From positions 124,001-188,000 of the forward strand of contig CAKMYZ010000001.1 of the NCBI GenBank assembly GCA_929200255.1: 64,000 nt of DNA. Reading direction: 5' to 3'. Below, piece by piece: positions 26,268 through 34,981 of the stretch (positions within the stretch are counted from its first letter, which is position 1; the number at the start of each line of letters is the position of its first letter). The notes beneath the pieces were generated by a model. The model did not search any database. It was not told where the DNA came from and saw only the letters and a list, made by a program, of their open reading frames with translations. The translations under genes were made by a program, and so were the position numbers. The stretch is from an uncultured Alphaproteobacteria bacterium (GTDB lineage Bacteria > Pseudomonadota > Alphaproteobacteria > Rhodobacterales > Rhodobacteraceae).

Positions 26268-26800
26268 GGGTCTTTCGATCACGCGACTGCCGCAGTATAT
26301 TGGCCTTACGGCCAACATATAGAATGACCAAGCCAGCGCGGTGTGGCAAAGCGCATCGCCTCATATTTTCGCTGGACGTACTCCGCGAAGATGAGACGGA
26401 TCGTGCCTTCGGTCCCGCCGACCTCATCAGCTACACTGGAGTACGTTCGGCGCACTGCTTGCTCTCCGAGCCGCTGGACGAGCCCGTCCATTAGGTGGCG
26501 CTTTTCGTCCACATGGGGCAGATCTTCATAAAAGGTCTTGCCACAATGCCTGCAACGCCAGCGCCGGGTTTCGACGTAGATCGAGGATCGCTTTCCAAGG
26601 CGGGGCAAGTCTTTGATGACTTACTCACGCTGCCCGAAACCGACCAAACCGTACTTGCCGCAGCTCTGGCAGTGCATAGTTTCATCTGAGAGCTTGGCGC
26701 AGATGTGGAAGTTGTGATCTGCCTCGACCACGCGGATCAGATCGAAGTTATCAAGTTGCAGTAAACCCACGATAAACAATGAGGCCGTGTAGTATCATCC
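26268..26800 (-). mobile_element. decayed ISL3-family insertion sequence
   Basis: The left end begins GGGTCTTTCGATCACG at 26268, close to the GGxTCTTT ends known for ISL3 elements. Inside, on the minus strand, lies the N-terminal part of an ISL3 transposase with a zinc ribbon. The element is much shorter than a full copy (about 1.3-1.5 kb), with an internal deletion near 26320 and a nonsense codon. No right-hand inverted repeat or 8-base target duplication could be found, so the right boundary is approximate. Confidence 0.7.
26306..26779 (-). pseudogene. ISL3-family transposase, truncated, with an in-frame stop
   Basis: From a TTG at 26779 the frame gives FDLIRVVEADHNFHICAKLS, CQSCG and then a TAA (plus-strand TTA at 26621-26623) where relatives have Gln; it continues in frame with RWRCRHCGKTFYEDLP and a helix-turn-helix region (VADEVGGTEGTIRLIFAEY). 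The CxxC...CxxC ribbon plus HTH is the ISL3 DNA-binding part. After FATPRWLG the sequence diverges and stops at 26306, so the DDE catalytic domain is missing. It cannot be active. Confidence 0.8.
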
Positions 26801-26805
26801 CCAAA

Positions 26806-27333
26806 CTACCCATCTCCGACGGCATAAGCACCTGACTCGTAAACCTGATAGCAAGTGCGCTGTGAAAGCGGTCGCAGCACCGTTTCATTGTGCTGAGAAG
26901 ATAGATCAGTTCCCGGTGGACACGCAGGAATATCAACAAAGCGGTAGCCTCTTTGCGCCATACATTGGCCGTAGGCTCTCATGCGAAGCCCGGCATTTGC
27001 ATCGGAGGACGTCGTTTGACCTCCATAGATTTGGCCCCCGGTCGTATTGCAAAAAGTTTGCGTCCCGATCTGATTGCAAGACGTCTGCGTGGGCGTGGTG
27101 TAGGTTGGCGATGACCGAACGACAATATTTTGCGGCACTCTTTGGGCTGCTTCAATCTCACAATCTGTCTTGTCTCGATCTATTTGATTCCATCCAACAC
27201 CAGCCTTGTATGCGAAGGCTCTGAGCGGATTCCCAGCTTTGTAATTGTCGTAGAGCGATGGCGCAGACATGCAGGCAGAAACTGCTAAAATAGAGGCTAG
27301 CGCAACGGTTCTACGTTTGGAAAATAGTGTCAC
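26806..27333 (-). CDS. putative lipoprotein of unknown function
   Basis: 175 residues from GTG 27333, chosen because ACAGGG lies 7 bases upstream; the frame is open to 27357. A basic start, hydrophobic stretch and VSAC form a lipobox, so it is probably lipid-anchored. The middle is rich in Thr, Gln and Gly with two Cys (TSCNQIG, QTFCNTTGG). The C-terminal part (RAYGQCMAQRGYRFVDIPAC) resembles a motif in small uncharacterised envelope proteins. It is the last of three minus-strand genes in an AT-richer islet. No function is assigned. Confidence 0.6.
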   Translation of the reverse strand: MTLFSKRRTVALASILAVSACMSAPSLYDNYKAGNPLRAFAYKAGVGWNQIDRDKTDCEIEAAQRVPQNIVVRSSPTYTTPTQTSCNQIGTQTFCNTTGGQIYGGQTTSSDANAGLRMRAYGQCMAQRGYRFVDIPACPPGTDLSSQHNETVLRPLSQRTCYQVYESGAYAVGDG

Positions 27334-27350
27334 AAATAAACCCTGTCTTT

Positions 27351-27659
27351 TCACCAATGAACTTGAAGATTCAATATATTGCCATGAATCTTTAACATGT
27401 ATCTTTGAGCTTTCTCATCATGGTTCCAGTTCCTTGCTATCTCACCAAGTCGCTCAAATATGTATTCGTCGTCTTCCGCCAAAGAAACCGAAAGAGCACG
27501 TAGCCAATCTTGCTTGTTGGCAATCGCGCCCATCTTTGCTTGCCTAGCGTTTTCGCGCATCTTTCTTGCAGCGTGGTAGCTTGCGCTTGTCTCCCAATAG
27601 TCATCAATGCCACCTTGGCTATCGGGGTTGTATTGTGGAAGGTCGCGATCCCCCATCAC
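27351..27659 (-). CDS. hypothetical protein, 102 residues
   Basis: A soluble, highly charged small protein (start MMGDRDLPQYNPDSQ, with AARKMRENARQAKMGA and a C-terminal helix-rich segment). No signal peptide or membrane segment is visible and I recognise no domain. Its ATG overlaps the stop of the upstream gene (ATGA at 27656-27659), and the next gene begins 17 bases downstream, which supports real translation in a three-gene operon. Confidence 0.6.
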   Translation of the reverse strand: MMGDRDLPQYNPDSQGGIDDYWETSASYHAARKMRENARQAKMGAIANKQDWLRALSVSLAEDDEYIFERLGEIARNWNHDEKAQRYMLKIHGNILNLQVHW

Positions 27660-27859
27660 TTTGAACCACCGGAGGTGGAGCCTTCTCTAGCGTAGACCTT
27701 TCGGTTCAGCTGGCTGGCGTCGACATAGATCTTTTGTTTCTCATCCACTGGATTGTTACCCATGATGGCATCACCAAACACCCGGTCCACAAACGGTATT
27801 ATGCCTTTTGGATCGTCTTTGCGGGCCACAGCACCAGTGGGTTTGAAATCATGGGGCAT
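27656..27859 (-). CDS. hypothetical protein, 67 residues
   Basis: Small polar protein starting MPHDFKPTGAVARKDDPKG and ending STSGGSK. A clear ribosome site (AGGAG, plus-strand CTCCT at 27867-27871) lies 7 bases before the ATG, and its stop overlaps the next start by four bases. It is the first gene of the islet operon. No domain is recognised. Confidence 0.55.
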   Translation of the reverse strand: MPHDFKPTGAVARKDDPKGIIPFVDRVFGDAIMGNNPVDEKQKIYVDASQLNRKVYAREGSTSGGSK

Positions 27860-28228
27860 TTGGCATCTCCTCTACCCATGTTTGAAAAAGATGACACGCG
27901 AATGTCAACGATAGATTACGAATCTTGCTCGACTGAACAGGTGGCCTGGTTCAATCGCGATTTACGGATCCCCATAAAAACAACCGTTAAGCGGATTTGT
28001 CGCCCAGCTCTGGATGCAAGCTTATCCGTCAAGCCGTACTCTTATGAGTAAATGACATAGGCATGTGATGTCCTTTTGCAGATGGCACCGGAAGTGGTGC
28101 GCGAAATCCACATGTTTGTCCACCGGCGCCGTTCAGCCATACCCGCACTGAACCTCAATTTTCAGTTGCGAATAATTCTCATATGCATTCTAAGAGGGCC
28201 AACGACGCCGACGAATCAGGAGTTTGCT
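27860..28228. other. intergenic region between the islet and sitA
   Basis: About 370 bases divide the minus-strand islet operon from the plus-strand sit operon. A plus-strand frame from ATG 27878 to a TAA at 28049-28051 (containing STEQVAWFNRDLRIP) is open but has no ribosome site and no recognised similarity. The last 60 bases hold the Fur/Mur-like operator and the probable sit promoter (TTGCGA at 28166-28171, 17 bases, TCTAAG at 28189-28194). Confidence 0.4.
28167..28181. promoter_or_regulatory. Fur/Mur-type operator upstream of sitABCD
   Basis: TGCGAAT-A-ATTCTCA is a 7-1-7 inverted repeat with one mismatched pair, the geometry of Fur-family boxes (Fur consensus half site TGATAAT). It lies 48 bases before the sitA start and overlaps the likely -35 element. 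In alphaproteobacteria the Fur homologue Mur represses sitABCD when manganese is sufficient, so Mn-dependent repression is expected. Confidence 0.65.
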
Positions 28229-29119
28229 TTGATACTGCCGAGACTAATAGTGGGCGCGCTTGGCGCTGTTGCTTTTTCTAGTGCCGCCATGGCGCAGGAG
28301 GACCGGTTTAAGGCGGTCACGACCTTTACCGTCATCGCCGATATGGCGCAGAATGTGGCCGGGGATGCGGCCATTGTCGAAAGCATCACCAAGGCCGGCG
28401 CTGAAATCCATGGCTATCAGCCCACGCCCCGCGACATTATTCGTGCCCAGGATGCGGATCTGATCCTGTGGAACGGGCTGAACCTTGAGCTGTGGTTTGA
28501 ACAATTCTTCCAGAACCTCTCGGGCGTGCCCAGTGTGACGCTGACCGATGGTATCACCCCGATGAGCATTACCTCAGGTGAATATGACGGAAAGCCAAAC
28601 CCCCACGCCTGGATGAGCCTTGAGGGCGCGTTGATCTACGTCGACAATATCCGTGAGGCCTTTAGCGTCCATGACCCTGAAAATGCGGCGATCTATGCTG
28701 CCAATGCCGAGGCCTATAAGGCTGAAATCACAGCGGCGATTGCCCCTTTGCGTGACGCGATCCTTGCTGTTCCCGAAGATCAGCGCTGGCTGGTTAGCTG
28801 CGAAGGGGCATTCAGCTACCTTGCCCGGGATTTCCAGATGCAGGAGTTGTACCTCTGGCCAATCAATGCCGATCAGCAGGGGACCCCCCAGCAGGTGCGC
28901 CGTGTCATCGATACCGTGCGCGACAACGATATTCAGGCGGTCTTTTGCGAAAGCACCGTCAGTCAGGCCCCGGCCGAGCAGGTCGCCCGCGAAACTGATG
29001 CCGACTATGCTGGTGTGCTTTATGTGGACAGCCTGACCGAGGCGGATGGACCTGTCCCCACCTACCTTGATCTGTTGCGTGTGACGTCTGAAACCATCGC
29101 TGCCGGGATTGCCGAGTGA
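28229..29119 (+). CDS. sitA: manganese/iron ABC transporter substrate-binding protein (cluster A-I)
   Basis: 296 residues from TTG 28229, selected because AGGAG at 28218-28222 lies 6 bases upstream and the signal peptide ([20 protein letters not shown]) then begins correctly. Family metal ligands are visible: His in [10 protein letters not shown], His in PNPHAWMS, Glu in CESTVSQ and Asp in [18 protein letters not shown] together with [14 protein letters not shown] points to the Mn/Fe SitA/MntA group rather than ZnuA, which has a His-rich loop. First gene of sitABCD. Confidence 0.85.
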   Translation: MILPRLIVGALGAVAFSSAAMAQEDRFKAVTTFTVIADMAQNVAGDAAIVESITKAGAEIHGYQPTPRDIIRAQDADLILWNGLNLELWFEQFFQNLSGVPSVTLTDGITPMSITSGEYDGKPNPHAWMSLEGALIYVDNIREAFSVHDPENAAIYAANAEAYKAEITAAIAPLRDAILAVPEDQRWLVSCEGAFSYLARDFQMQELYLWPINADQQGTPQQVRRVIDTVRDNDIQAVFCESTVSQAPAEQVARETDADYAGVLYVDSLTEADGPVPTYLDLLRVTSETIAAGIAE

Positions 29120-29982
29120 TGCAAAGCCCCGGCATCATCTCGCGCAATGTGACGGTCACCTATCGCAATGGGCTGACCGCCCTGCATGACGCAAGTTTTG
29201 AGATCCCCACCGGCACCATCACAGCGCTTGTTGGGGTAAACGGGGCCGGGAAATCGACGCTGTTCAAGGCCATCATGGGCTTTGTGCCTGCCGCGCGCGG
29301 CGACATAACGGTACTGGGTATGCCGGTCAGTGAGGCGCTGCGCAAGAATATCGTGGCCTACGTTCCGCAGTCCGAAGAGGTCGATTGGACCTTTCCGGTG
29401 CTGGTCGAAGACGTGGTGATGATGGGCCGCTATGGCCATATGGGCTTCTTTCGCAGACCAAAGCAGGCCGACCACGACGCTGTGACCGAGGCATTGAGCC
29501 GGGTCAACATGACCGACTACCGCCATCGCCAAATTGGTGAACTGTCCGGCGGGCAACGCAAGCGGGTGTTTCTGGCCCGTGCATTGGCACAAGAGGGGCA
29601 GGTGATCCTGCTGGATGAACCCTTTACTGGCGTTGATGTGCAAACCGAAGATGCGATCATCGACCTGCTGCGTGATCTGCGCGACGAAGGGCGGGTGATC
29701 CTTGTCTCGACCCATAACCTTGGGTCGGTGCCGGAATTTTGCGATCGCACCATTCTTGTCAAAAAGACCGTCCTTGCCTACGGGTTGACTGAGGACACGT
29801 TCACCCATGACAACCTTGAACGCGCCTTTGGTGGTGTGCTGCGCCACTTTGTGCTGGGCGGTGCTGATCTGCATGATGATGACGATAGCCGTCAGATCCG
29901 GGTGATCACCGATGATGAACGCCCCTTTGTTGTCTACGGCGACGATGACCGCAAGACACCTGCAAAGGAAGATGCTGAGTGA
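29119..29982 (+). CDS. sitB: manganese/iron ABC transporter ATP-binding protein
   Basis: About 287 residues. Walker [10 protein letters not shown] is near residue 40, the signature LSGGQRKR near 143, and Walker [11 protein letters not shown] with the H-loop STHNL are intact. ATG 29119 overlaps the sitA TGA by one base; a GTG three bases earlier is an alternative. The acidic, Asp-rich tail ([10 protein letters not shown]) is a C-terminal extension beyond the ATPase core. Confidence 0.9.
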   Translation: MQSPGIISRNVTVTYRNGLTALHDASFEIPTGTITALVGVNGAGKSTLFKAIMGFVPAARGDITVLGMPVSEALRKNIVAYVPQSEEVDWTFPVLVEDVVMMGRYGHMGFFRRPKQADHDAVTEALSRVNMTDYRHRQIGELSGGQRKRVFLARALAQEGQVILLDEPFTGVDVQTEDAIIDLLRDLRDEGRVILVSTHNLGSVPEFCDRTILVKKTVLAYGLTEDTFTHDNLERAFGGVLRHFVLGGADLHDDDDSRQIRVITDDERPFVVYGDDDRKTPAKEDAE

Positions 29983-30836
29983 TGGCGACCCTGCTGGAAC
30001 CCTTTGGTTACGTCTATATGTTCAACGCCATGTGGGTCTCTGCCCTGGTGGGGGGCGTTTGCGCCTTCCTGTCGGCCTATCTGATGCTGAAGGGATGGTC
30101 GCTGATCGGTGATGCGCTGAGCCATTCCATCGTGCCGGGTGTTGCGGGGGCTTATATGCTGGGGCTGCCCTTTGCACTGGGCGCCTTTGCGGCCGGTGGG
30201 TTGGCCGCTGGCGCGATGCTGTTTCTCAACCAGCGTTCGGGCCTCAAGGAGGATACAATCATCGGGCTGATCTTCACCTCTTTCTTCGGGCTTGGCCTGT
30301 TCATGGTGTCGCTTTCGCCCACTTCGGTCAGTGTGCAGACCATTACCATGGGCAATATTCTGGCAATCACCCCGTCTGATACGTTGCAACTGGCGATCAT
30401 CGGGTTTGTGACCCTCGCGGTGTTGCTGGCGAAATGGAAAGATCTGATGGTGGCCTTCTTTGATGAAAATCACGCGCGGTCCATTGGGTTGCGGCCTGAT
30501 CTGCTGCGGGTTGTCTTTTTTACGCTTCTGTCGGCCTCTTGCGTCGCGGCACTGCAAACGGTGGGGGCCTTTCTGGTGATTGCGATGGTCGTCACACCGG
30601 GGGCCACGGCCTATCTGCTGACCGACCGCTTCCCCCGCCTTCTGGTCCTCAGCGTCTTTATCGGGGCCGCCACCAGCTTTGTTGGTGCATACCTGAGCTA
30701 CTTTGCCGATGGCGCAACTGGCGGGATCATCGTCAGTTTGCAAACGCTGATCTTTTTGGCAGCGTTCTTTTTTGCGCCCAAACACGGCTATCTGGCCGCC
30801 CGCAGGCGTGCCGCCCGCGTGTTGGAGGCGGGGTGA
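29982..30836 (+). CDS. sitC: manganese/iron ABC transporter permease
   Basis: About 284 residues, with some eight membrane helices typical of the ABC-3 (ZnuB/SitC) family. Family motifs KGWSLIGDALSHSIVPGV near the N-terminus and ASCVAALQTVGAFLVIAM near the middle are present. TGATG overlaps join it to sitB before and sitD after. It forms the metal channel with the next permease. Confidence 0.9.
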   Translation: MATLLEPFGYVYMFNAMWVSALVGGVCAFLSAYLMLKGWSLIGDALSHSIVPGVAGAYMLGLPFALGAFAAGGLAAGAMLFLNQRSGLKEDTIIGLIFTSFFGLGLFMVSLSPTSVSVQTITMGNILAITPSDTLQLAIIGFVTLAVLLAKWKDLMVAFFDENHARSIGLRPDLLRVVFFTLLSASCVAALQTVGAFLVIAMVVTPGATAYLLTDRFPRLLVLSVFIGAATSFVGAYLSYFADGATGGIIVSLQTLIFLAAFFFAPKHGYLAARRRAARVLEAG

Positions 30837-31687
30837 TGGAGGTGCTCTTTCTTCCGTTCCAGTTTGCCTTCATGAACAAGGCCTTCGTGATGATGGTCAT
30901 CATCGCGGTGCCGACCAGCCTTTTGTCCTGTTACCTTGTGCTGAAGGGCTGGTCGCTGATGGGAGATGCCATCAGCCATGCGGTACTGCCCGGTGTGGTG
31001 CTGGCCTATGTTCTGCATATCCCGCTGATCGTCGGGGCCTTTGCGGCGGGGATGTTCTGCGCAATTAGCATGGGGTTTCTGTCGGAAAATAGCCGGGTCA
31101 AGCAGGACACGGTCATGGGGATCGTGTTTTCGGGCATGTTTGGCTTTGGTCTGGTGCTGTATACCAAGATCAGCACGGATGTGCATCTTGATCATATCCT
31201 TTTTGGTAACATGCTGGGTGTCAGTGCGCAGGATCTGTGGACTGCTGCCAGCGTCGCGGCATTGGTTGCCGCGGTCATACTGACAAAACGGCGCGAGTTC
31301 ATGTTGCATGCTTTCGATCCTGTGCAGGCGCAGGCTGTTGGCCTGCGTGTGGGGTGGTTGCATTATGGGCTGCTGTCGCTGATTTCGCTGACCATTGTGG
31401 CGACACTGTCTGCTGTCGGCATTATCCTTGCTATCGGCCTGCTGATCGCCCCCGGTGCCATCGCCTTTCTGCTGACCAAGCGCTTTGCCTTGATGCTGCC
31501 GATTGCGGTTGCTGTGACGCTCTTGTCAGGCTTTCTTGGGGTCTATATCAGTTTTTTTATCGACAGCGCCCCGGCACCCACGGTCATTCTGGTGCTGACC
31601 GCAATTTTCATTGTCGCATTCATCCGTGCGAACAGAGCGACGCGCAAATCGACGGCTAAAGCGGCGGATACCGCATTAAACGGTTAG
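30836..31687 (+). CDS. sitD: manganese/iron ABC transporter permease
   Basis: 283 residues, second ABC-3 family permease with KGWSLMGDAISHAVLPGV aligned to the same motif in sitC, so the two are paralogues forming a heterodimer. ATG 30836 overlaps the sitC TGA; the open frame continues upstream inside sitC but is not used. The stop TAG overlaps the stop of the convergent pqiC gene by four bases (TTAG 31684-31687), leaving no room for a terminator. Confidence 0.9.
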   Translation: MEVLFLPFQFAFMNKAFVMMVIIAVPTSLLSCYLVLKGWSLMGDAISHAVLPGVVLAYVLHIPLIVGAFAAGMFCAISMGFLSENSRVKQDTVMGIVFSGMFGFGLVLYTKISTDVHLDHILFGNMLGVSAQDLWTAASVAALVAAVILTKRREFMLHAFDPVQAQAVGLRVGWLHYGLLSLISLTIVATLSAVGIILAIGLLIAPGAIAFLLTKRFALMLPIAVAVTLLSGFLGVYISFFIDSAPAPTVILVLTAIFIVAFIRANRATRKSTAKAADTALNG

Positions 31688-32241
31688 CGACCCAGACGCT
31701 GGGCGATGTGTTCCGATAGGGTCAGCAAAGCCGCTGACTGTGCGCTGGCGATGCTTTGCAGACTTTGATCTGGCATCGGGATGCTGATCTCGAACCGGTC
31801 AGAGGTGTTGCGGAAATTGATCCCGTCACCGCCCACAAAGAACTGTCCGGTCAGGTGAAATGATCCATCTGCACCTGCCAGCATCCGTTCGACCCGCACA
31901 TCAATGGCCACATCTGGCAGGCGGATGAAGGGCCATGGTTCAGGCCCCACATCGGCGTTCAGAATGTCAGACAGGTTGCGCGTCAGAACCAATGTCACCG
32001 CGCGCTCAGGTGCGTCCGCCCAAAGCACGTCTGGGTTGGCGGCAATCAGCCCCGACGGCAGCTCGCGCGCAACTTCCTCTGCCGCGGCATAGCTGGGCAA
32101 GGACACGGTGCGTACCATCGCGCTGCCCACAAGGGGGCGCAATTGAAGCGCGGATGGCATCGGCGACAGGGCCAGCCGGTCTAGCGGCGGGGCGCAGGCG
32201 GCCAGTGCTGCAAAAATCATAAAGAGAAAGGTCTTGGGCAT
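31684..32241 (-). CDS. pqiC: ABC-type transport auxiliary lipoprotein, PqiC family
   Basis: 185 residues with a signal peptide and lipobox LAAC, so probably an outer-membrane lipoprotein. The core (LVGSAMVRTVSLPSYAAAEEV, VTLVLTRNLSDIL) fits the PqiC/YmbA domain, which forms a ring joining PqiB to the outer membrane. It starts two bases after the pqiB stop. The last gene of the pqi operon. Confidence 0.85.
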   Translation of the reverse strand: MPKTFLFMIFAALAACAPPLDRLALSPMPSALQLRPLVGSAMVRTVSLPSYAAAEEVARELPSGLIAANPDVLWADAPERAVTLVLTRNLSDILNADVGPEPWPFIRLPDVAIDVRVERMLAGADGSFHLTGQFFVGGDGINFRNTSDRFEISIPMPDQSLQSIASAQSAALLTLSEHIAQRLGR

Positions 32242-32243
32242 CT

Positions 32244-34337
32244 TTACCGTCCTGTCAGCAGGGAACTGGGGTTACGCTGGATTTGCCGCGACAGGGCCGT
32301 GACTGCATCCGCGGCCTCTTGGATATCACGCAAGGTTTGCAGTGTCTCGGCGCCAAAGCGGGACCGCTCGCTGTAACTTTCGATCACCGCTTCTGTCTGG
32401 GCTACGAGACGGTTCGCGCGGGCGGAAAGAGCGGGCAGGGTGCTGACCGCATCCTCAATCGCGCGCGCGGCCTCATTGGCAGAGGCCAGCGCATCATTGA
32501 CGTTCTCAATCGCACCACCCTCGCGCACTTCGGCAAGGAAACCGCGCATTTCTTCCAGCGCACCGTTGAGTGAGCCGGGCAGGGCCACGGCCTCTGGTGT
32601 GCCGATGACGCCGTCGATCGCGGCGAGGGTATCGGTTGCCGATGTGACCAAGGCCTCAAACTCAAGGCTGTTGGCCCTGGCGGTCAGCGCTTCAATCTCG
32701 GCGGTGATGGCGGGCAGGTTCTGTGTCGCCACTTCGATGTTTCTGGCGGCTGCGGTGGCTGTTTCGATCGCCAGATCAAAGTCACCGATCAATCCGGTTT
32801 CCTCGGCCTCGGTGACCAGCCCGTTGAGATCCGCGATGACATTGCGCAGATCATTCGGGATTGCCTGCAAATCGTCGGATTGGACCAGCGCACGAGTTTC
32901 ATCCGCCAGTGCCACGATTGAGGCGGGCACGCCGCGTGTGGCCTCATCATTGGCCAGGCGCTCAATGCTGTCCATCATATCGATGGCACCATCCATCAGA
33001 TCTTCAACCGGCAGGGCGTTGATCCGCGCCAAGAGGCCCTCGGCCGTGGCGGCCACATCAGAGATTTGCGAGTCCGTTGTGGGGATGACGGGATAGCGGC
33101 CTGATGTGAGGGTCACGATGGCCGGCAGGGCGTCTTCCAGCTCGATCAGCTCAACATAAAGCGTGCCGGCCAGAATGTTGCCTGTCACCATGCGCGCACG
33201 CAGGCCCCGGGCCACAAACTCTGACAGCAGCGCCAGGGCATCTTCTGCGGTCGCATCTCCGCCCATGCCGATGCGCGAGGGTTCAATCGCCAGCACGGCT
33301 TGCAAGCGAACCTGCGCGTCATCACCGTCGCCGACGACAATCGCGTTGATGTCGCTGACCTCGCCGATGCGGATGCCCTGAAAGCGCACCTCAGATCCAG
33401 CAGTCAGCCCGGTGACGGATTCCTCGAATAGGGCTGCAACCTCAAGCACCTCTGCATTTGGATCGGTAAAGAGACTGTCGCGGGCAGAGGCGCTGTCTGG
33501 GAAAATGTCAAAGCGGTGGCCATCTTTGATTGGGGCGCCACCAGAGACAACCGTATCAAACGCGATCCCGCCTTCGATCAAAGAGGCAAGTGAGCTGACG
33601 TCGAGCGAGACACCACCGGCCCCAAATGAAACGCTGAAGCCCGATGTGTCCCAAAAGCGCGTGCTGGTGGTGATACGCCTGTCATAGGGGCTTTCGATGA
33701 AAGCACTCACAACAACCTGCGTGCCATCAAGTGACAGTTCGGGGGATTCCAGATAGCCGACCTGAATACCCTTGTGCAGCACAGGGGCGCCTGCGGTGAT
33801 GCTGCCGCCGTCGGAGGTGCGCAATACGACGACGGTGCCGCGCTGGCTGGCTGTGGTCAGGTTGGGTTGTTCCAGGCCTGTGAACTCGTCTTGTGCCACG
33901 TCTGCTTCGGTGTCCCAATTGCCTGCGATATAGACACCGGACAAAACGGTTTCGAGCCCGGTGATCCCACGCACAGAGACATCGGGACGCACAACCCAGA
34001 ACTGGGCGTCGTCATCAAGGAAAGGGGCGACGGTTTTGTCGATACGGGCACGGACCAGCACCACCGTCAGGCCTTCGGAAAACTCGACGCTTTCAACTTC
34101 ACCCACAGCCACGTCGCGGTATTTAATCACGGTTTCACCAGCTTGGATGCCAGCGGCGTTTTCAAAGCTGATCGTGATCAATGTTCCGCGATCATTGTAG
34201 TTCATCCAGGCGGCCCCAAGCGAGATGACAAGTGCGGCAACCGGCACCAGCCAGACCAGCGACAGCCGCTTCCAGATCCGCTGTTTGACGGGGCGGATAT
34301 CCAGTCGGGCGGCGTTGGTGGGTGGTGTATCACTCAT
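32244..34337 (-). CDS. pqiB: intermembrane lipid transport protein PqiB (MlaD/MCE domains)
   Basis: 697 residues. One N-terminal membrane helix (LVWLVPVAALVISLGAAW) is followed by repeated MCE domains, each with a motif like AGIQAGETVIKYRDVAVGEV (residues about 60-80), YLESPELSLDG and GSEVRFQGIRIGEV. The C-terminal 300 residues are helical and coiled-coil-like, longer than the E. coli protein (546), suggesting a longer periplasmic needle. It moves lipids between inner and outer membrane. ATG 34337 overlaps the upstream stop (ATGA). Confidence 0.88.
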   Translation of the reverse strand: MSDTPPTNAARLDIRPVKQRIWKRLSLVWLVPVAALVISLGAAWMNYNDRGTLITISFENAAGIQAGETVIKYRDVAVGEVESVEFSEGLTVVLVRARIDKTVAPFLDDDAQFWVVRPDVSVRGITGLETVLSGVYIAGNWDTEADVAQDEFTGLEQPNLTTASQRGTVVVLRTSDGGSITAGAPVLHKGIQVGYLESPELSLDGTQVVVSAFIESPYDRRITTSTRFWDTSGFSVSFGAGGVSLDVSSLASLIEGGIAFDTVVSGGAPIKDGHRFDIFPDSASARDSLFTDPNAEVLEVAALFEESVTGLTAGSEVRFQGIRIGEVSDINAIVVGDGDDAQVRLQAVLAIEPSRIGMGGDATAEDALALLSEFVARGLRARMVTGNILAGTLYVELIELEDALPAIVTLTSGRYPVIPTTDSQISDVAATAEGLLARINALPVEDLMDGAIDMMDSIERLANDEATRGVPASIVALADETRALVQSDDLQAIPNDLRNVIADLNGLVTEAEETGLIGDFDLAIETATAAARNIEVATQNLPAITAEIEALTARANSLEFEALVTSATDTLAAIDGVIGTPEAVALPGSLNGALEEMRGFLAEVREGGAIENVNDALASANEAARAIEDAVSTLPALSARANRLVAQTEAVIESYSERSRFGAETLQTLRDIQEAADAVTALSRQIQRNPSSLLTGR

Positions 34338-34981
34338 TGCTGCGTCCTGTCGGCGTCCCAAATCAGACGCGAGTCAAAGGCTTGTGCCGAAAGCATCGTA
34401 AAAATCACTGATAGTGCAAAACTCACCGCTGCAATACCCGGATTGATTGTTGCAATGGTATCGAGTTGCACAAGTGCCGACAGGATTGCAACGACAAAGA
34501 CATCAATCATCGACCAACGGCCGATGAATTCAACCACCTCATAGGCGCGGTGCCGTGCGTGCTGGCTGGTCATTGATTGTCGCTGCACGCTGATCGCCAG
34601 ATAGGCAATGGCAGTGAATTTTCCGATCGGGATTACGACCGAGGCGACAAAGACAATCGCAGCAATACCAAGCGAGCCATGTTCGATCAATTCAACAACG
34701 CCTCCGATGATTGTGCTTTCGGATCGCTCGGTCAGGGTGGCGGTCAGCAGCATGGGGTAAATATTGGCGGGCACATAAGCGATCATTCCCGCCAGCAGCC
34801 AGGCCCAGACCTTTTGCAGGCTGTCGACATCACGGCTTTGCAGTGCGCTGCCACACCGTTTGCAGACCCGATCCTGCATGGGATGCACCTGACCGCAGCG
34901 CTGGCAGGCCACCAATCCTGCCTGCCGCGCAGAGATCAGCGCGCCGCCTGGTCCAATGCTTCCCAAATCGAATACCTGCAA
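34334..34981 (-). CDS. pqiA: paraquat-inducible protein A domain protein (second PqiA half)
   Basis: Membrane protein of about 200 residues with an N-terminal zinc ribbon (CQRCG...CKRCG) and four helices, with the PqiA motif VPANIYPML. The start is unclear: TTG 34981 gives the longest form but lacks a ribosome site; CTG 34939 would overlap the upstream stop as CTGA; GTG 34912 is a third option. E. coli PqiA carries two such halves in one chain, so this is the C-terminal half made as a separate protein. It precedes pqiB. Confidence 0.8.
   Translation of the reverse strand: MQVFDLGSIGPGGALISARQAGLVACQRCGQVHPMQDRVCKRCGSALQSRDVDSLQKVWAWLLAGMIAYVPANIYPMLLTATLTERSESTIIGGVVELIEHGSLGIAAIVFVASVVIPIGKFTAIAYLAISVQRQSMTSQHARHRAYEVVEFIGRWSMIDVFVVAILSALVQLDTIATINPGIAAVSFALSVIFTMLSAQAFDSRLIWDADRTQQ

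Noticed and set aside
27878-28051. 57-codon plus-strand frame between the islet and sitA
   Set aside because: No ribosome site, no recognised domain and no operon context; retained only as a remark in the intergenic entry.
28076-28228. Longer 5' extension of sitA
   Set aside because: It would place some 50 residues before a good signal peptide and read through the operator; AGGAG before TTG 28229 marks the true start.
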